A stretch of 64,000 nucleotides of DNA from Myxococcota bacterium (GTDB taxonomy: Bacteria; Myxococcota_A; Bradymonadia; UBA7976; UBA1532): positions 186,001 to 250,000 of the forward strand of contig CAUJDF010000058.1 in assembly GCA_963169045.1 (NCBI GenBank). Reading direction: 5' to 3'. Made by a program: the position numbers and the translations under genes. Positions 31,787 through 40,413 of the stretch are shown piece after piece; positions within the stretch are counted from its first letter, which is position 1, and each line of letters opens with the position of its first letter. Below the pieces are notes generated by a model. The model saw only the letters and a program-made list of their open reading frames with translations, had not been told where the DNA came from and ran no database searches.

Positions 31787-32667
31787 CACGCCCCCCGGAA
31801 CTGCGCGGTGCGCTTCTCGACGAAGGCGGCGAGGCCCTCGCGGGCGTCGTCGCTCGCGAAGAGCTTCGCCTGCAGCTCGCGCTCGAGCGCCAGGCCGTAC
31901 TCGAGCGGCAGCTCCGCCCCGCTCTGGACCGCGCGCTTGATGTGGCCCACGGCGAGCGGCGGGCGTCCGGGCGCGCAGAACGAGGCCGCGTGCGCCACCA
32001 CCCCCTCGACGAAGGCGTCGCGGGCCAGCGCGGGGACGAGGCGCTTTTTGCCCTTCACCTCGCGCTCTTCGGCCTCGCCGAACACCTGCGTGACGAGACC
32101 GAGCGCCTGCGCGGCGTCGGCGTCCATCGTCCGGCCGGAGAGCATGAGCTCCATCGCCCGCGCCGGGCCGAGCAGGCGCGCGAGGCGCTGCGTGCCCCCG
32201 GTGCCGGGCAGCACGCCGAGGTTCACCTCGGGCAGGCCCACCATGCCGCCGGCGCGCCGCGCCACGCGCAGGTCGCAGGCGAGCGCGATCTCGAAGCCGC
32301 CGCCGACGCAGTGCCCGTTGATCGCGGCGACGACCAGCTTCGGCGTCTGCTCGAGGCGCGACAGCGTCTCGTTGGCGTGCAGGCAGAAGTAGTACTTGCT
32401 CGTGGGATCGGCGGCCTCGAGCATCTTGATGTTGGCGCCGGCGCAGAAGTGCTCTCCCGCGCCGGTGATCACGATCGCCTGCACCTCCGGCTCGAAGCGC
32501 GCGCGGACGATGGCGGCGTCGAGGTCGCGGAACATGCGGTGCGAGTACCCGTTGAGGTCCTCGTCTTCGATCGTGAGCAGCGCCACGGGGCCACGGCGCT
32601 CGTAGTGGCAGCGGACGCGGTCGGGATCGCCCCAGAGGTCGGCCCTCGTCGTCTCACGCGTGGACAT
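31786..32667 (-). CDS. Enoyl-CoA hydratase/isomerase (crotonase family)
   Basis: A 293-residue CoA-binding hydratase. I start it at the ATG at 32667, which fits family length. A longer frame upstream lacks similarity. Oxyanion-hole motifs are GEHFCAGANIKML and NGHCVGGGFEIALACDLR. The two catalytic Glu equivalents are in LPEVNLGVLPGTGG and RAMELMLSGR. It would hydrate 2-enoyl-CoA (or isomerise) in beta-oxidation or butyrate-type metabolism. It is divergent from a 3-hydroxyacyl-CoA dehydrogenase that catalyses the next step, supporting the assignment. The Lys-rich insert (EVKGKKRLVP) is unusual. Confidence 0.9.
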   Translation of the reverse strand: MSTRETTRADLWGDPDRVRCHYERRGPVALLTIEDEDLNGYSHRMFRDLDAAIVRARFEPEVQAIVITGAGEHFCAGANIKMLEAADPTSKYYFCLHANETLSRLEQTPKLVVAAINGHCVGGGFEIALACDLRVARRAGGMVGLPEVNLGVLPGTGGTQRLARLLGPARAMELMLSGRTMDADAAQALGLVTQVFGEAEEREVKGKKRLVPALARDAFVEGVVAHAASFCAPGRPPLAVGHIKRAVQSGAELPLEYGLALERELQAKLFASDDAREGLAAFVEKRTAQFRGA

Positions 32668-32678
32668 GGTCGCCTCGC

Positions 32679-32708
32679 TTGCAGGTGCGGATGGGTCGTA
32701 CATATCAT
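32679..32708 (+). promoter_or_regulatory. Candidate promoter for the 3-hydroxyacyl-CoA dehydrogenase operon
   Basis: TTGCAG (32679-32684), an 18-base spacer and TATCAT (32703-32708, 5/6) lie in the AT-rich core of the 73-base gap between the divergent crotonase and dehydrogenase genes. The start would be near 32715, giving a leader of about 26 bases to GTG 32741. The -35 is weak (3/6). The opposite strand probably holds the crotonase promoter in the same patch, but I could not identify it. Confidence 0.4.
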
Positions 32709-32740
32709 TCGCGCCTCTCCGGAGCACGAGGGACCAGAGG

Positions 32741-33598
32741 GTGACCGACATCCAGCGCATCACCGTCGTCGGCGCGGGCACGATGGGGCACGGCATCGCC
32801 GCCCAGGCCGCCCGCTGCGGCTTTCGCGTCGTCCTCAACGACGTCACCGCCGAGCGCGTCGAAGCGGGGCTCAAGGCGGTGAAGCACACCTATGCGACCG
32901 GCCTCGCGAAGGGCAAGCTCACCGAGGAGCACGTGGCCTCGGCCGAGGCCTCCCTGCGCGGCGAGATCGACCTCGAAGGCGCCGTGGCCGACGCCGACCT
33001 CGTGATCGAGGCCGTCCCCGAGAGCATGGAGCTCAAGCGGGCCCTGTTCACGCGATTCGAGGCGGCGGCGCCGCGGCACGCGCTGCTCGCGAGCAACACC
33101 TCGAGCCTCTCGATCACCGAGATCGCGGCGGCGACGAAGCACCCGCAGCGGGTCGTCGGCCTGCACTTCTTCAATCCGGTCGCGGTGATGCCGCTGCTCG
33201 AGATCGTGCGCGGCGAGCACACCGAGGCGCGCACGATCGAGACGGCGTTCGCCCTCGGCAAGCGGCTCGAGAAGGAGTGCATCGTCGTCCAGGACTCGCC
33301 GGGCTTCGCGACGAGCCGCCTCGGCATCGCCCTCGGCAACGAGGCCATGCGCATGTTCGAGGAGGGCGTGGCCAGCGCCGAGGACATCGACCGCGCCATG
33401 ACGCTCGGCTACCGCCACCCCATCGGGCCGCTCGCGCTGACCGACCTCGTCGGCCTCGACGTGCGCCTCGCCATCACCGAGCACCTCTTCCGCGAGCTCG
33501 GGACCGACACCTTCCGCCCGCCGCGCATCCTCAGGCGCATGGTGCGGGCCGGCAAGCTCGGCCGGAAGACGGGCCAGGGCTTCTATCGGTACGAGTGA
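32741..33598 (+). CDS. 3-hydroxyacyl-CoA (3-hydroxybutyryl-CoA) dehydrogenase
   Basis: A 285-residue NAD-dependent dehydrogenase. I use the GTG at 32741, four codons before the Rossmann motif ITVVGAGTMGHGIA. An upstream in-frame ATG at 32660 would extend into the divergent gene. The catalytic His-Glu region is present (SNTSSLSITEI, VGLHFFNPVAVMPLLEIV), as is the C-terminal helical domain (RLGIALGNEAMRM, RHPIGPLALTDLVGLD). It oxidises 3-hydroxyacyl-CoA to 3-ketoacyl-CoA. It heads a coupled run of six genes. The metabolic enzyme in front of two ArsA-like ATPases is unexpected, but the GTGA overlap makes co-transcription likely. Confidence 0.92.
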   Translation: MTDIQRITVVGAGTMGHGIAAQAARCGFRVVLNDVTAERVEAGLKAVKHTYATGLAKGKLTEEHVASAEASLRGEIDLEGAVADADLVIEAVPESMELKRALFTRFEAAAPRHALLASNTSSLSITEIAAATKHPQRVVGLHFFNPVAVMPLLEIVRGEHTEARTIETAFALGKRLEKECIVVQDSPGFATSRLGIALGNEAMRMFEEGVASAEDIDRAMTLGYRHPIGPLALTDLVGLDVRLAITEHLFRELGTDTFRPPRILRRMVRAGKLGRKTGQGFYRYE

Positions 33599-34533
33599 CG
33601 TTGCAGAACTTCCTCGATCGGCGCTTCACGCTCGTCACGGGCAAGGGCGGCGTCGGCAAGTCCACCGTCACCGCCATCCTGGCGCTGCTCCACGCGGCGG
33701 CGGGCCGGCGCACGCTCGTCTGCGAGCTGAACGCGCTCGAGCGCGTGGCGCCGCTGCTCGGCCACCCGCCGGTGGGCGCGAAGGTCACCGCGCTCGAGCG
33801 CAACCTGTCGGCAGTGAACATCCTGCCGGCGCAGGCGCTCGAAGAGTACGCGCAGATGAAGCTGCGCAGCCGCACGGTGACGCATCTCGTCTTCGACAAC
33901 CCGCTCGTGCGCCGCTTCGTCGAGTTCGTGCCGGGCATGAACGACCTGCTGATGTTCGGCAAGGCGTTCAACCACGAGCGCGAGCGGGACGAGGACGGCC
34001 GGCCCGTCTGGGACTCGATCATCATCGACGCGCCCGCCACCGGGCACGGTGTGAGCTTCTTCCGACTGCCGAAGGTCATCCAGGACGCGGTCCCGGCGGG
34101 CAACATGCACGACGAGGCCAGCGAGATGTGGAACCTGCTGCGGGATGCGCGGCGCACGGCCATCCACCTGGTCGCGCTGCCCGAGGAGCTGCCCGTCCAG
34201 GAGACGATCGAGCTGCATCAGCGTCTGCGCGACGAGCTGGGGCTGCCGCTGGGGTTCCTCGTGATCAACATGATGCCGCCGCCGCTGCTCGACGCGGCGC
34301 AGGCGGCGGCGTTCGCGCGGCTGCCCGCGCCCGACGATCCGGTGCTGCGACCGCTGTGGGCCGCGGCGCGCATCCGCCTCGGCCGCGAGGCGCTCGCCGC
34401 CGGCTACGAAGAGCGGCTCGAGAAGCTGGGCATGCCGCTCGTGCGCCTGCCCACCGTGTACTCGCCGGGGTATGCCCGGGCCGAGATCGAGGCGCTGACG
34501 CGGGCGTTCGGCGCGCAGGCGGGGGCGCGATGA
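33595..34533 (+). CDS. ArsA/Get3-like ATPase, subunit with signature Lys but without switch-I Asp
   Basis: A 312-residue ArsA-family deviant-Walker-A ATPase. Starts at GTG 33595 in the dehydrogenase stop (a TTG at 33601 is an alternative). The P-loop GKGGVGKS (16-23) keeps the signature lysine K17 and the P-loop lysine K22. The switch-I motif, normally D-P-A, is replaced by CELNALER (about 43-50), losing the catalytic Asp. The D-x-P-x-T-G-H-type motif is kept as IIIDAPATGH (about 142). No CxxC, and the client-binding groove is short. It should dimerise with the next gene product, with which it overlaps by four bases. Confidence 0.85.
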   Translation: MTLQNFLDRRFTLVTGKGGVGKSTVTAILALLHAAAGRRTLVCELNALERVAPLLGHPPVGAKVTALERNLSAVNILPAQALEEYAQMKLRSRTVTHLVFDNPLVRRFVEFVPGMNDLLMFGKAFNHERERDEDGRPVWDSIIIDAPATGHGVSFFRLPKVIQDAVPAGNMHDEASEMWNLLRDARRTAIHLVALPEELPVQETIELHQRLRDELGLPLGFLVINMMPPPLLDAAQAAAFARLPAPDDPVLRPLWAAARIRLGREALAAGYEERLEKLGMPLVRLPTVYSPGYARAEIEALTRAFGAQAGAR

Positions 34534-35678
34534 GCCTCGACCTCGCCCGCCTCGTCCGCGAGCGCCGCCTGATCATCACCGCGGGCGCCGGGGGGGTCGG
34601 CAAGACGACGACCGCCGCCGCGCTGGCCGTGATGGCCGCCAGCGAGGGCCGGCGCACCGCCGTGCTCACGATCGACCCGGCGCGGCGCCTCGCCAATGCG
34701 CTCGGCCTCGAGGCGTTCACCGAGAAGGGGCACCACGTCGACGCCGCGACGTTCCGCGCCGCCGGCCTCGAGCCGCGCGCCGAGCTCTTCGCGATCATGC
34801 TCGACACGAAGAGCACCGCCGACCAGATGGTGCAGCGCTTCGCGCCCGACGAAGAGGCGGCGCGGCGCATCCTCGCCAACCGCTACTACCAGGCCTTCAG
34901 CACCTACCTCGCGGGGACGCAGGAGTACATGGCGATCGAGCGCGTCGTGGCGCTCGTCGAAGAGGGCGGCTTCGACCTCGTCGTGCTCGACACGCCCCCG
35001 GCCACGCACGCGCTCGACTTCATCGACGCCCCGGAGCGCATGCTCAACGCGCTCGACAACCGGGCGATGAACTGGCTGTACCGGCCCGCGCAGGGCGAGC
35101 CGGGTTTCGGCACGCGGCTGCTCGGCCGCGGGCGCAAGATCATCACACGCTCGCTCGACGTCTTCACCGGCGGCCCCTTCTTCGAGGACCTCGCCACCTT
35201 CCTGTCGGCGTTCAGCGCGCTGTTCGGCGCCTTCAAGGAGCGCAGCCGGCGCGTACGGGCGCTGCTGCGCGAGCCGGGGACGGCGTTCCTCGTGGTGGCG
35301 GCGCCGAGCCCGGCCAGCGTCCAGGACTCGATCGTCTTCGCGCGCAAGCTCGGGGAGCGCGAGCTGCCTTTCGGCACGTTCGTGTGCAACCGCGTCCACC
35401 GGCCCATCCACGGACCGGAGGTCGATCTCGCGACGGTCGCCGATCACCTGCGCGCCGCGCTCGGCCCCGACGCCCCCGTCGACGCGCTCGCCGTCAGCCT
35501 CGCCGCCGGCCTTGCCGACCACAACCGCATGGCCGCGCGCGACGCCGGTGCCATCGAGCGCCTCGCCGACGCCGCCGAGCGCATGCCCGCGGTGGTGCCG
35601 CTGTTCCCCGAGGACGTCCACGACCTCCACGGCCTGCGGCTCATCGGCGAGCACCTGCTCGCGGAACATTCGCCGTAG
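34530..35678 (+). CDS. ArsA/Get3-like ATPase, subunit with switch-I Asp but without signature Lys
   Basis: A 382-residue ArsA-family ATPase. The P-loop is AGAGGVGKT: the signature lysine expected before GGVGKT is Ala20, while K25 is kept. The switch-I motif is intact (TIDPARRL, D49). The motif LDTPPATHALDF is the D-T-P-x-x-T-H equivalent. The middle helical part is rich in Phe, Leu and Arg (FEDLATFLSAFSALFGAFKER), typical of Get3/ArsA client regions. It is translated coupled to the partner gene by ATGA. Together they look like an obligate heterodimer comparable to the paired ArsA-like proteins of mycobacteria (Rv3679-Rv3680). Confidence 0.88.
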   Translation: MSLDLARLVRERRLIITAGAGGVGKTTTAAALAVMAASEGRRTAVLTIDPARRLANALGLEAFTEKGHHVDAATFRAAGLEPRAELFAIMLDTKSTADQMVQRFAPDEEAARRILANRYYQAFSTYLAGTQEYMAIERVVALVEEGGFDLVVLDTPPATHALDFIDAPERMLNALDNRAMNWLYRPAQGEPGFGTRLLGRGRKIITRSLDVFTGGPFFEDLATFLSAFSALFGAFKERSRRVRALLREPGTAFLVVAAPSPASVQDSIVFARKLGERELPFGTFVCNRVHRPIHGPEVDLATVADHLRAALGPDAPVDALAVSLAAGLADHNRMAARDAGAIERLADAAERMPAVVPLFPEDVHDLHGLRLIGEHLLAEHSP

Positions 35679-35696
35679 GGCGCGGTCGGAACCCTC

Positions 35697-36959
35697 ATGC
35701 GCAAGTACCCGTTGTGGCTCGCACTTCTCGCCGCCGGCTGCGGCGGCGCCCCCCGGCCCGCCCCCGAGAGGCCCATCCCCGAAGAGATCATCGAGATGGA
35801 CGGCATCGCCATCACCGTGGTCGGCGACGGCAAGGAGGGCGGGAATCCGGTGACCGAGGCCTTCGACGCGCTCACGCTGTTCGAGGGCGCGCGCAAGGCC
35901 TTCGACGAGGGCCGCTACGACGAGGCGGAGCGCGGTTACGCGAAGCTGCTCGAGCTCTTCCCCGAGGGCCGGCTCGTACCGCCGGCGCTGTACAACCGCG
36001 GCCTCGCCCTCGAGGCGCTGCGCCAGTACGCGCAGGCGGCGGCGAACTTCCGGCGCTACGCGCAGCTCGCCGACAACCTCAAGGACCGGCGGGACGGCGA
36101 GTTCCGCTGGGGTCACAACCTCGTGCGCACCGGCGACCACCCCTCGGCGGTGTCGCTGTACACGCGGCTGCTCGAGGCGGCGGATCTCGGCCCCGCCGAC
36201 CGCGCCGAGGCCTACCTGCGCCGCGGCACCTCGCTGCTCAACCTCGGCCAGTACGGCGAGGCGGAGCGCGACCTCAAGGCGAGCCTCGAGCAGGCCGGCC
36301 TGGCCTACGACAACGTGCTCGACGGCAACGAGCTCGCCGCGGAGGTGCACTTCCGCCGCGCCGAGATCTACGAGCGCCTGTGCGGCAACGTGCGGCTCAA
36401 GCTGCCGGTGGAGAAGATGAAGGAGGACCTCGCCGACAAGGCGCGCTTCTTCCGGCAGGCCCAGCACGCCTACATCGACGCGCTGAACGTGCGGAACCCG
36501 TACTGGGCCACCGCCTCGGGCCTCAAGCTCGGCGAGCTGTACGAGAACTTCTACCGCGACGTGCTCACCGCCGAGGTGCCGTCGGACTTCGCCGAGCAGG
36601 AGCGCCGCTTCTACTTCCAAGAGCTGCGTGGGCGGCTGCGGCCGCTGCTGCAGGCCTCGCTCGACATCTACGAGAAGAACGTGGCGATGAGCGAGCGCAT
36701 CGGCGCCGACAACGAGTGGGTCGCCGAGACGGAGCGCCGCCTCGAACGCCTGCGCGCGCTGCTCGTCGAGGCGAAGGCCGCCGAGGCCGAGGTGAAGGCG
36801 GGGGTGCTGCCGAGCGGCGGCTCGTCACCCGAGAGCGCGCCCGGCGCCGGCCCCGGCCCGACGCCGTCCCCCACTCCGCCGCCGCCCCCGTCCGAGTCGC
36901 CGGCGCCTCCCCCCGAGCCGGCCGAGCCGTCGACCACCGTGGAGGGCGCGACCGGGTGA
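35697..36959 (+). CDS. TPR lipoprotein with Pro-rich C-terminus
   Basis: A 420-residue lipoprotein (lipobox ending AAGC, Cys15), then a Pro-rich linker and six or so TPR units (about 55-320; the words ALYNRGLALEALRQYAQA and YLRRGTSLLNLGQYGEA are classic). A coiled region follows and the last 50 residues are Pro/Ser/Glu-rich. It lies 18 bases after the second ArsA-like gene and 17 before mltG. Probably an outer-membrane or periplasmic assembly factor. Its position beside an ArsA-like pair, a lytic transglycosylase and a DUF1841 protein suggests a role in envelope biogenesis. Confidence 0.82.
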   Translation: MRKYPLWLALLAAGCGGAPRPAPERPIPEEIIEMDGIAITVVGDGKEGGNPVTEAFDALTLFEGARKAFDEGRYDEAERGYAKLLELFPEGRLVPPALYNRGLALEALRQYAQAAANFRRYAQLADNLKDRRDGEFRWGHNLVRTGDHPSAVSLYTRLLEAADLGPADRAEAYLRRGTSLLNLGQYGEAERDLKASLEQAGLAYDNVLDGNELAAEVHFRRAEIYERLCGNVRLKLPVEKMKEDLADKARFFRQAQHAYIDALNVRNPYWATASGLKLGELYENFYRDVLTAEVPSDFAEQERRFYFQELRGRLRPLLQASLDIYEKNVAMSERIGADNEWVAETERRLERLRALLVEAKAAEAEVKAGVLPSGGSSPESAPGAGPGPTPSPTPPPPPSESPAPPPEPAEPSTTVEGATG

Positions 36960-36976
36960 TGCTATAGGGAGTCCCC

Positions 36977-37987
36977 ATGCGCCGGCTCCTCCGCATCTTC
37001 CTCCTCTTGTTGCTCGTCGCCGGCGGTGTCGGCGGCTACGGCGCCCACCGCGCGCTGAAGTACCTCGACGCGCCCATCGACGCGCAAGGTGGCGAGACCC
37101 GGGTCGAGATCCCGAAGGGCGCCCACTTCCGTGAGGTGGTGCGCCTGCTGGCCGACGCCGGGCTCGTCCGCGATCCGCTCGTCTTCGAATGGTACGGGCG
37201 CTATCTGAAGGCGGAGCGCGGCGTCAAGGCCGGCGTGTACGCCATCGACCGCGCGATGACGCCGCGCACGCTGCTCGAGGAGCTGCGCCGCGGGGCGCTG
37301 CCCGAGCAGGTGCTCGTCACCCTGCCGGAGGGCTACAACCGCTGGCAGATCGCCGACGCGCTGAGCAAGGCCGGCGTCGCCGATCGCGCCGCCTTCCTCG
37401 CCCACGTCGAGCGCGACGACCTCGAGGGCCGGCTGTTCCCCGACACCTACTGGATCAAGAAGGGCGCCACGCTCGACGAGGTGGTCCGCCTCCTCACCGG
37501 CCACTTCGAGGCCGTCTTCGACGAGGTCGTGAAGGGCCACCCGGAGGAAGCGAAGCTGCGCAGCGACCCGGTCGCGAGGCGGCGTCTGCTGATCATCGCC
37601 TCGCTCGTCGAGAAGGAGGCGAAGACCGAGGAGGATCGGCCGCTCATCGCGCGGGTCTTCGAGAACCGACTGCAGCGCGGCATGAAGCTCGAGACGGACC
37701 CGACCTGCGTCTATGGTGCTGACATCTATCAGGAAGTGCCGCACCCGCGCTTCTGCCGCGATGCGAGCAGCCGCTACAGCACCTACGTCATCTCGGGGCT
37801 GCCGCCGACGCCGATCGCCAACCCGGGCCGCGCGTCGCTCGTCGCCGCGCTGCGGCCGGCGACCGGCGAGCGCGCCGAGAAGCTGCTCTACTTCGTGGCG
37901 AAGCGGGACGGCACGGGCGCGCACCACTTCAGCGAGACGTTCGGAGAGCACGACAAGGCCGTCGACCGCTTCCTCCGCCAACGGTAG
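36977..37987 (+). CDS. mltG: Endolytic transglycosylase MltG (YceG)
   Basis: A 336-residue inner-membrane lytic transglycosylase that cleaves newly made glycan strands and so sets strand length. An N-terminal membrane helix (about 5-22) precedes a LysM-like subdomain (IPKGAHFREVVRLL). The catalytic domain contains the expected Glu in LVEKEAKTEED, the LETDPTCVYG motif and the YVISGLPPTPIANPG signature. Length matches the family. Shine-Dalgarno is AGGGAG, 5 bases upstream. Confidence 0.96.
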   Translation: MRRLLRIFLLLLLVAGGVGGYGAHRALKYLDAPIDAQGGETRVEIPKGAHFREVVRLLADAGLVRDPLVFEWYGRYLKAERGVKAGVYAIDRAMTPRTLLEELRRGALPEQVLVTLPEGYNRWQIADALSKAGVADRAAFLAHVERDDLEGRLFPDTYWIKKGATLDEVVRLLTGHFEAVFDEVVKGHPEEAKLRSDPVARRRLLIIASLVEKEAKTEEDRPLIARVFENRLQRGMKLETDPTCVYGADIYQEVPHPRFCRDASSRYSTYVISGLPPTPIANPGRASLVAALRPATGERAEKLLYFVAKRDGTGAHHFSETFGEHDKAVDRFLRQR

Positions 37988-37997
37988 GGTCAGCGAC

Positions 37998-38564
37998 ATG
38001 AGCGATGAACACGATCAGGGCGGCGGCCGGCTCGTCATCGAGATGCAGGGCGTCGACAAGCGGGTCCTCGCCCACGTCTGGACGAAGATGCGGCAAGGCG
38101 AGGAGCTCGTCGGCGAAGAGGGCTACCTCGGGCAGTCGATGGCCGACCACCCGGAGTGGTTCCCGTTCTTCGAGACGATGGACGTCCTCGGCGGCGACGA
38201 CACGCTGGCCGACGGCACCAACCCGTTCGAGCACCTGACGTTCCACATCGTCATCGGCTCGCAGATCTTCCACCGCAGCCCGCCCGAGGCCGAGACGTTC
38301 TACCGCATGCGCCTGCTGAAGGGCGACGACCGCCACGACGTGATCCACATGATGATCAACGTCTTCCAGCGGCACCTCGCCTGGGCGGCGCAGTCGGCGA
38401 TGAAGGCGGGCGGCCAGCCCGGCTCGATCAGCTTCGATCTCGGCGCCTACGCGGCCACGCTCAAGAAGCTCGGCCCGCTCAAGACGAAGCAGGTCTGGGA
38501 GCGCCTCGGTTACAAGGTCGTCCCCCGCCACAAGTCCCAGGGCAACCCGCGCGCGCGGGTGTGA
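37998..38564 (+). CDS. DUF1841-family protein
   Basis: A 188-residue protein with no signal peptide. The family signature is present: HPEWFPFFETMDVLGGDD, NPFEHLTFHIVIGSQI, then DRHDVIHMMINVFQRHLAWAAQSAMK. DUF1841 proteins are of unknown function and often neighbour envelope genes. Starts 10 bases after the mltG stop and is the last of the six-gene run. Three bases later comes the convergent stop of the next gene. Confidence 0.88.
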   Translation: MSDEHDQGGGRLVIEMQGVDKRVLAHVWTKMRQGEELVGEEGYLGQSMADHPEWFPFFETMDVLGGDDTLADGTNPFEHLTFHIVIGSQIFHRSPPEAETFYRMRLLKGDDRHDVIHMMINVFQRHLAWAAQSAMKAGGQPGSISFDLGAYAATLKKLGPLKTKQVWERLGYKVVPRHKSQGNPRARV

Positions 38565-38567
38565 CCC

Positions 38568-39386
38568 TCACTTCGCTTCCACGAACGTCGCGCCTGACCA
38601 GGCGAACCGGCGAGAGGACGGCTGCGGTCCCTCGAGCGTGTGCGTATAGCCGAAGACGCCCTCGGCGTCGGGGGTGACCGTGAAGCGGGACTTCACGGGG
38701 CCGGCGGCGCCGGGCACGACGAAGACGCGCGGCGACTCCTTGAGGTCGGGCATGACGAAGAGCAGCGTCCAGAGGCCCTGCAGGGCGCCGGTGTCGAAGG
38801 CCGCCTCGAAGACGAGGACCTTGCCCGCGTCGTGGCCGGCGCGCAGCGGATGGACGCGCAGCCGCTCGCCCTGCGTCGACGCGGGCAGGCCGTAGAGCGG
38901 CACCGGGAAGTTCACGAGCCGGCTCAACGTGCCGTCGCCGTGGCGGCGCACGACGTGGAGCAGGCCGCCGCGTCCGGTGCGCGTCAGCACGAGGATCTCC
39001 GAGGGCGCCCCGCCGTCGATCTCGGTCTCGACCGTGAAGAGCGGCTCCGCCTCGCGGGCGTCGGCCGCCCGGTCGATGGCCGGATCGCGGCGATCGCTGA
39101 AGTACTGCACACCGGCACGCGGCGCGGCGCGGCTGAGCGCCTGCACGCGGGCGCGCGCCTCGGCCTCGAAGAGGTACTCGCCGGCGACGATGTAGGCGTA
39201 CCCGTTCTCGACGCCCTCGAACCGCTCGCTGCGGATGGCCTCCACCGCGCCGACGCTCGCGCTGAAGCGCGCGACCGCGGCCGCGGCGGCGCCGGCGGGC
39301 ACGCGGTCGACCCACGCGTACCAGCGGCCGCCCGCGAGCGCCGTCGCCGGCAGGCAGAGCAGCAACAGCGCAAGTGCCCGGATCAC
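38568..39386 (-). CDS. Secreted protein of unknown function, coupled to gshB
   Basis: A 272-residue protein with a cleavable signal peptide (IRALALLLLCLPATALA, cleavage near residue 18). The mature part is beta-rich with repeated RALSR/TRTG stretches and a Trp-Tyr-x-Trp motif at its start (GGRWYAWVDRVPAG). I do not recognise a family. Starts at GTG 39386 in the gshB stop (GTGA). Physical coupling to glutathione synthetase does not imply a role in glutathione metabolism but suggests co-regulation. Confidence 0.72.
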   Translation of the reverse strand: MIRALALLLLCLPATALAGGRWYAWVDRVPAGAAAAAVARFSASVGAVEAIRSERFEGVENGYAYIVAGEYLFEAEARARVQALSRAAPRAGVQYFSDRRDPAIDRAADAREAEPLFTVETEIDGGAPSEILVLTRTGRGGLLHVVRRHGDGTLSRLVNFPVPLYGLPASTQGERLRVHPLRAGHDAGKVLVFEAAFDTGALQGLWTLLFVMPDLKESPRVFVVPGAAGPVKSRFTVTPDAEGVFGYTHTLEGPQPSSRRFAWSGATFVEAK

Positions 39387-40327
39387 TTGCGGATCCGGTC
39401 CTCGACCCAGCGCACGTACGCGTCGCCGGCGTCGACGCCCGAGAGTGCCAGCAGCTCGCGGATGCCGGTGGGGCTCGTGACGTTGACCTCGGTGAGCTTG
39501 CCGCCGATCACGTCGAGGCCTACGAACGAGAGGCCGTCGGCGCGCAGGCGCGGCGCGAGCGCGGCGCAGATCTCGCGATCGCGCGCGGTGAGCTCGCAGG
39601 CGACCGTCGAGCCACCCTGGTGGATGTTGCCGCGGTGGTCGTCCCCGCGCGGCACCCGCAGGATGGCGCCCACCGGCTCGCCGTCGATCACGATGACCCG
39701 CTTGTCGCCCTCGCGCGCCGCCGGCAGGTACTCCTGCGCGACGATCCAGCGCCGGCCCTCGGCCGTGAGCGTCTCGAGGATGCTCGGCACGTTGCGGTCG
39801 CCCGGCTCGAGGAAGAAGACACCGAAGCCGCCGTGGCCGTCGACCGGCTTGACGATGAGCGGCGCGCCGCGTCTGTCGAGCCAGGCGCGGATGCGCGCCG
39901 GATCGCGGGCGACCATCGTCTCGGGGGCCACCTCGGGGAAGTGGAGCGTGTAGAGCTTCTCGTTGGCCGCGCGCAGGCCGCGCGGCTCGTTGACGACGAG
40001 CGTCCTCGCCGGCGCGTGGTCGAGGATGTACGTCGCCTGAAGGAAGGCGGCGTCGACCGGCGGGTCCTTGCGCATCCAGACCGAGTCGACGTCGCCGAGC
40101 GGCAGGTCCACCCACGCGCCGAGCGTGAAGTGGTTCCCCTCTTCGAGGCGCACCTCGATCGGCGCCGCGCGCGCCGCCGCCCGGCCGCCGCCCTCGACGT
40201 ACAAGTGCTGGATTTCACAATAGAAGAGCTCATGCCCCCGCGCTTGCGCGGCGAGCATGAAGCCGAAGGTGGTGTCCTTGTGGACGAGGACCCGCTCGAT
40301 GGGATCCATCACGACGAGCACGCGCAT
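39383..40327 (-). CDS. gshB: Glutathione synthetase (GshB)
   Basis: A 314-residue ATP-grasp ligase joining gamma-glutamylcysteine and glycine. The N-terminal domain begins MRVLVVMDPIERV, as in GshB. The ATP-grasp core has KPVDGHGGFGVFFL (ATP-binding loop), EYLPAAREGDKRVIVIDGEP and the metal-binding region FVGLDVIGGKLTEVNVTSP. The C-terminal tail is short. The gshA partner is not in the window. The divergent gap to the cytochrome gene is 86 bases. Confidence 0.95.
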   Translation of the reverse strand: MRVLVVMDPIERVLVHKDTTFGFMLAAQARGHELFYCEIQHLYVEGGGRAAARAAPIEVRLEEGNHFTLGAWVDLPLGDVDSVWMRKDPPVDAAFLQATYILDHAPARTLVVNEPRGLRAANEKLYTLHFPEVAPETMVARDPARIRAWLDRRGAPLIVKPVDGHGGFGVFFLEPGDRNVPSILETLTAEGRRWIVAQEYLPAAREGDKRVIVIDGEPVGAILRVPRGDDHRGNIHQGGSTVACELTARDREICAALAPRLRADGLSFVGLDVIGGKLTEVNVTSPTGIRELLALSGVDAGDAYVRWVEDRIRK

Positions 40328-40413
40328 GGCGGCGACGGTAGCCCGTCCGGGGCTGAATCTCCAGACGCCGCGGACGTCCGTGGTATCGTTCCGCCCCTTC
40401 CGCTGGAGGGCCG

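Noticed and set aside
34404-36620. 738-codon minus-strand frame opposite the ArsA-like and TPR genes
   Set aside because: Shadow frame; the plus-strand products are recognisable families.
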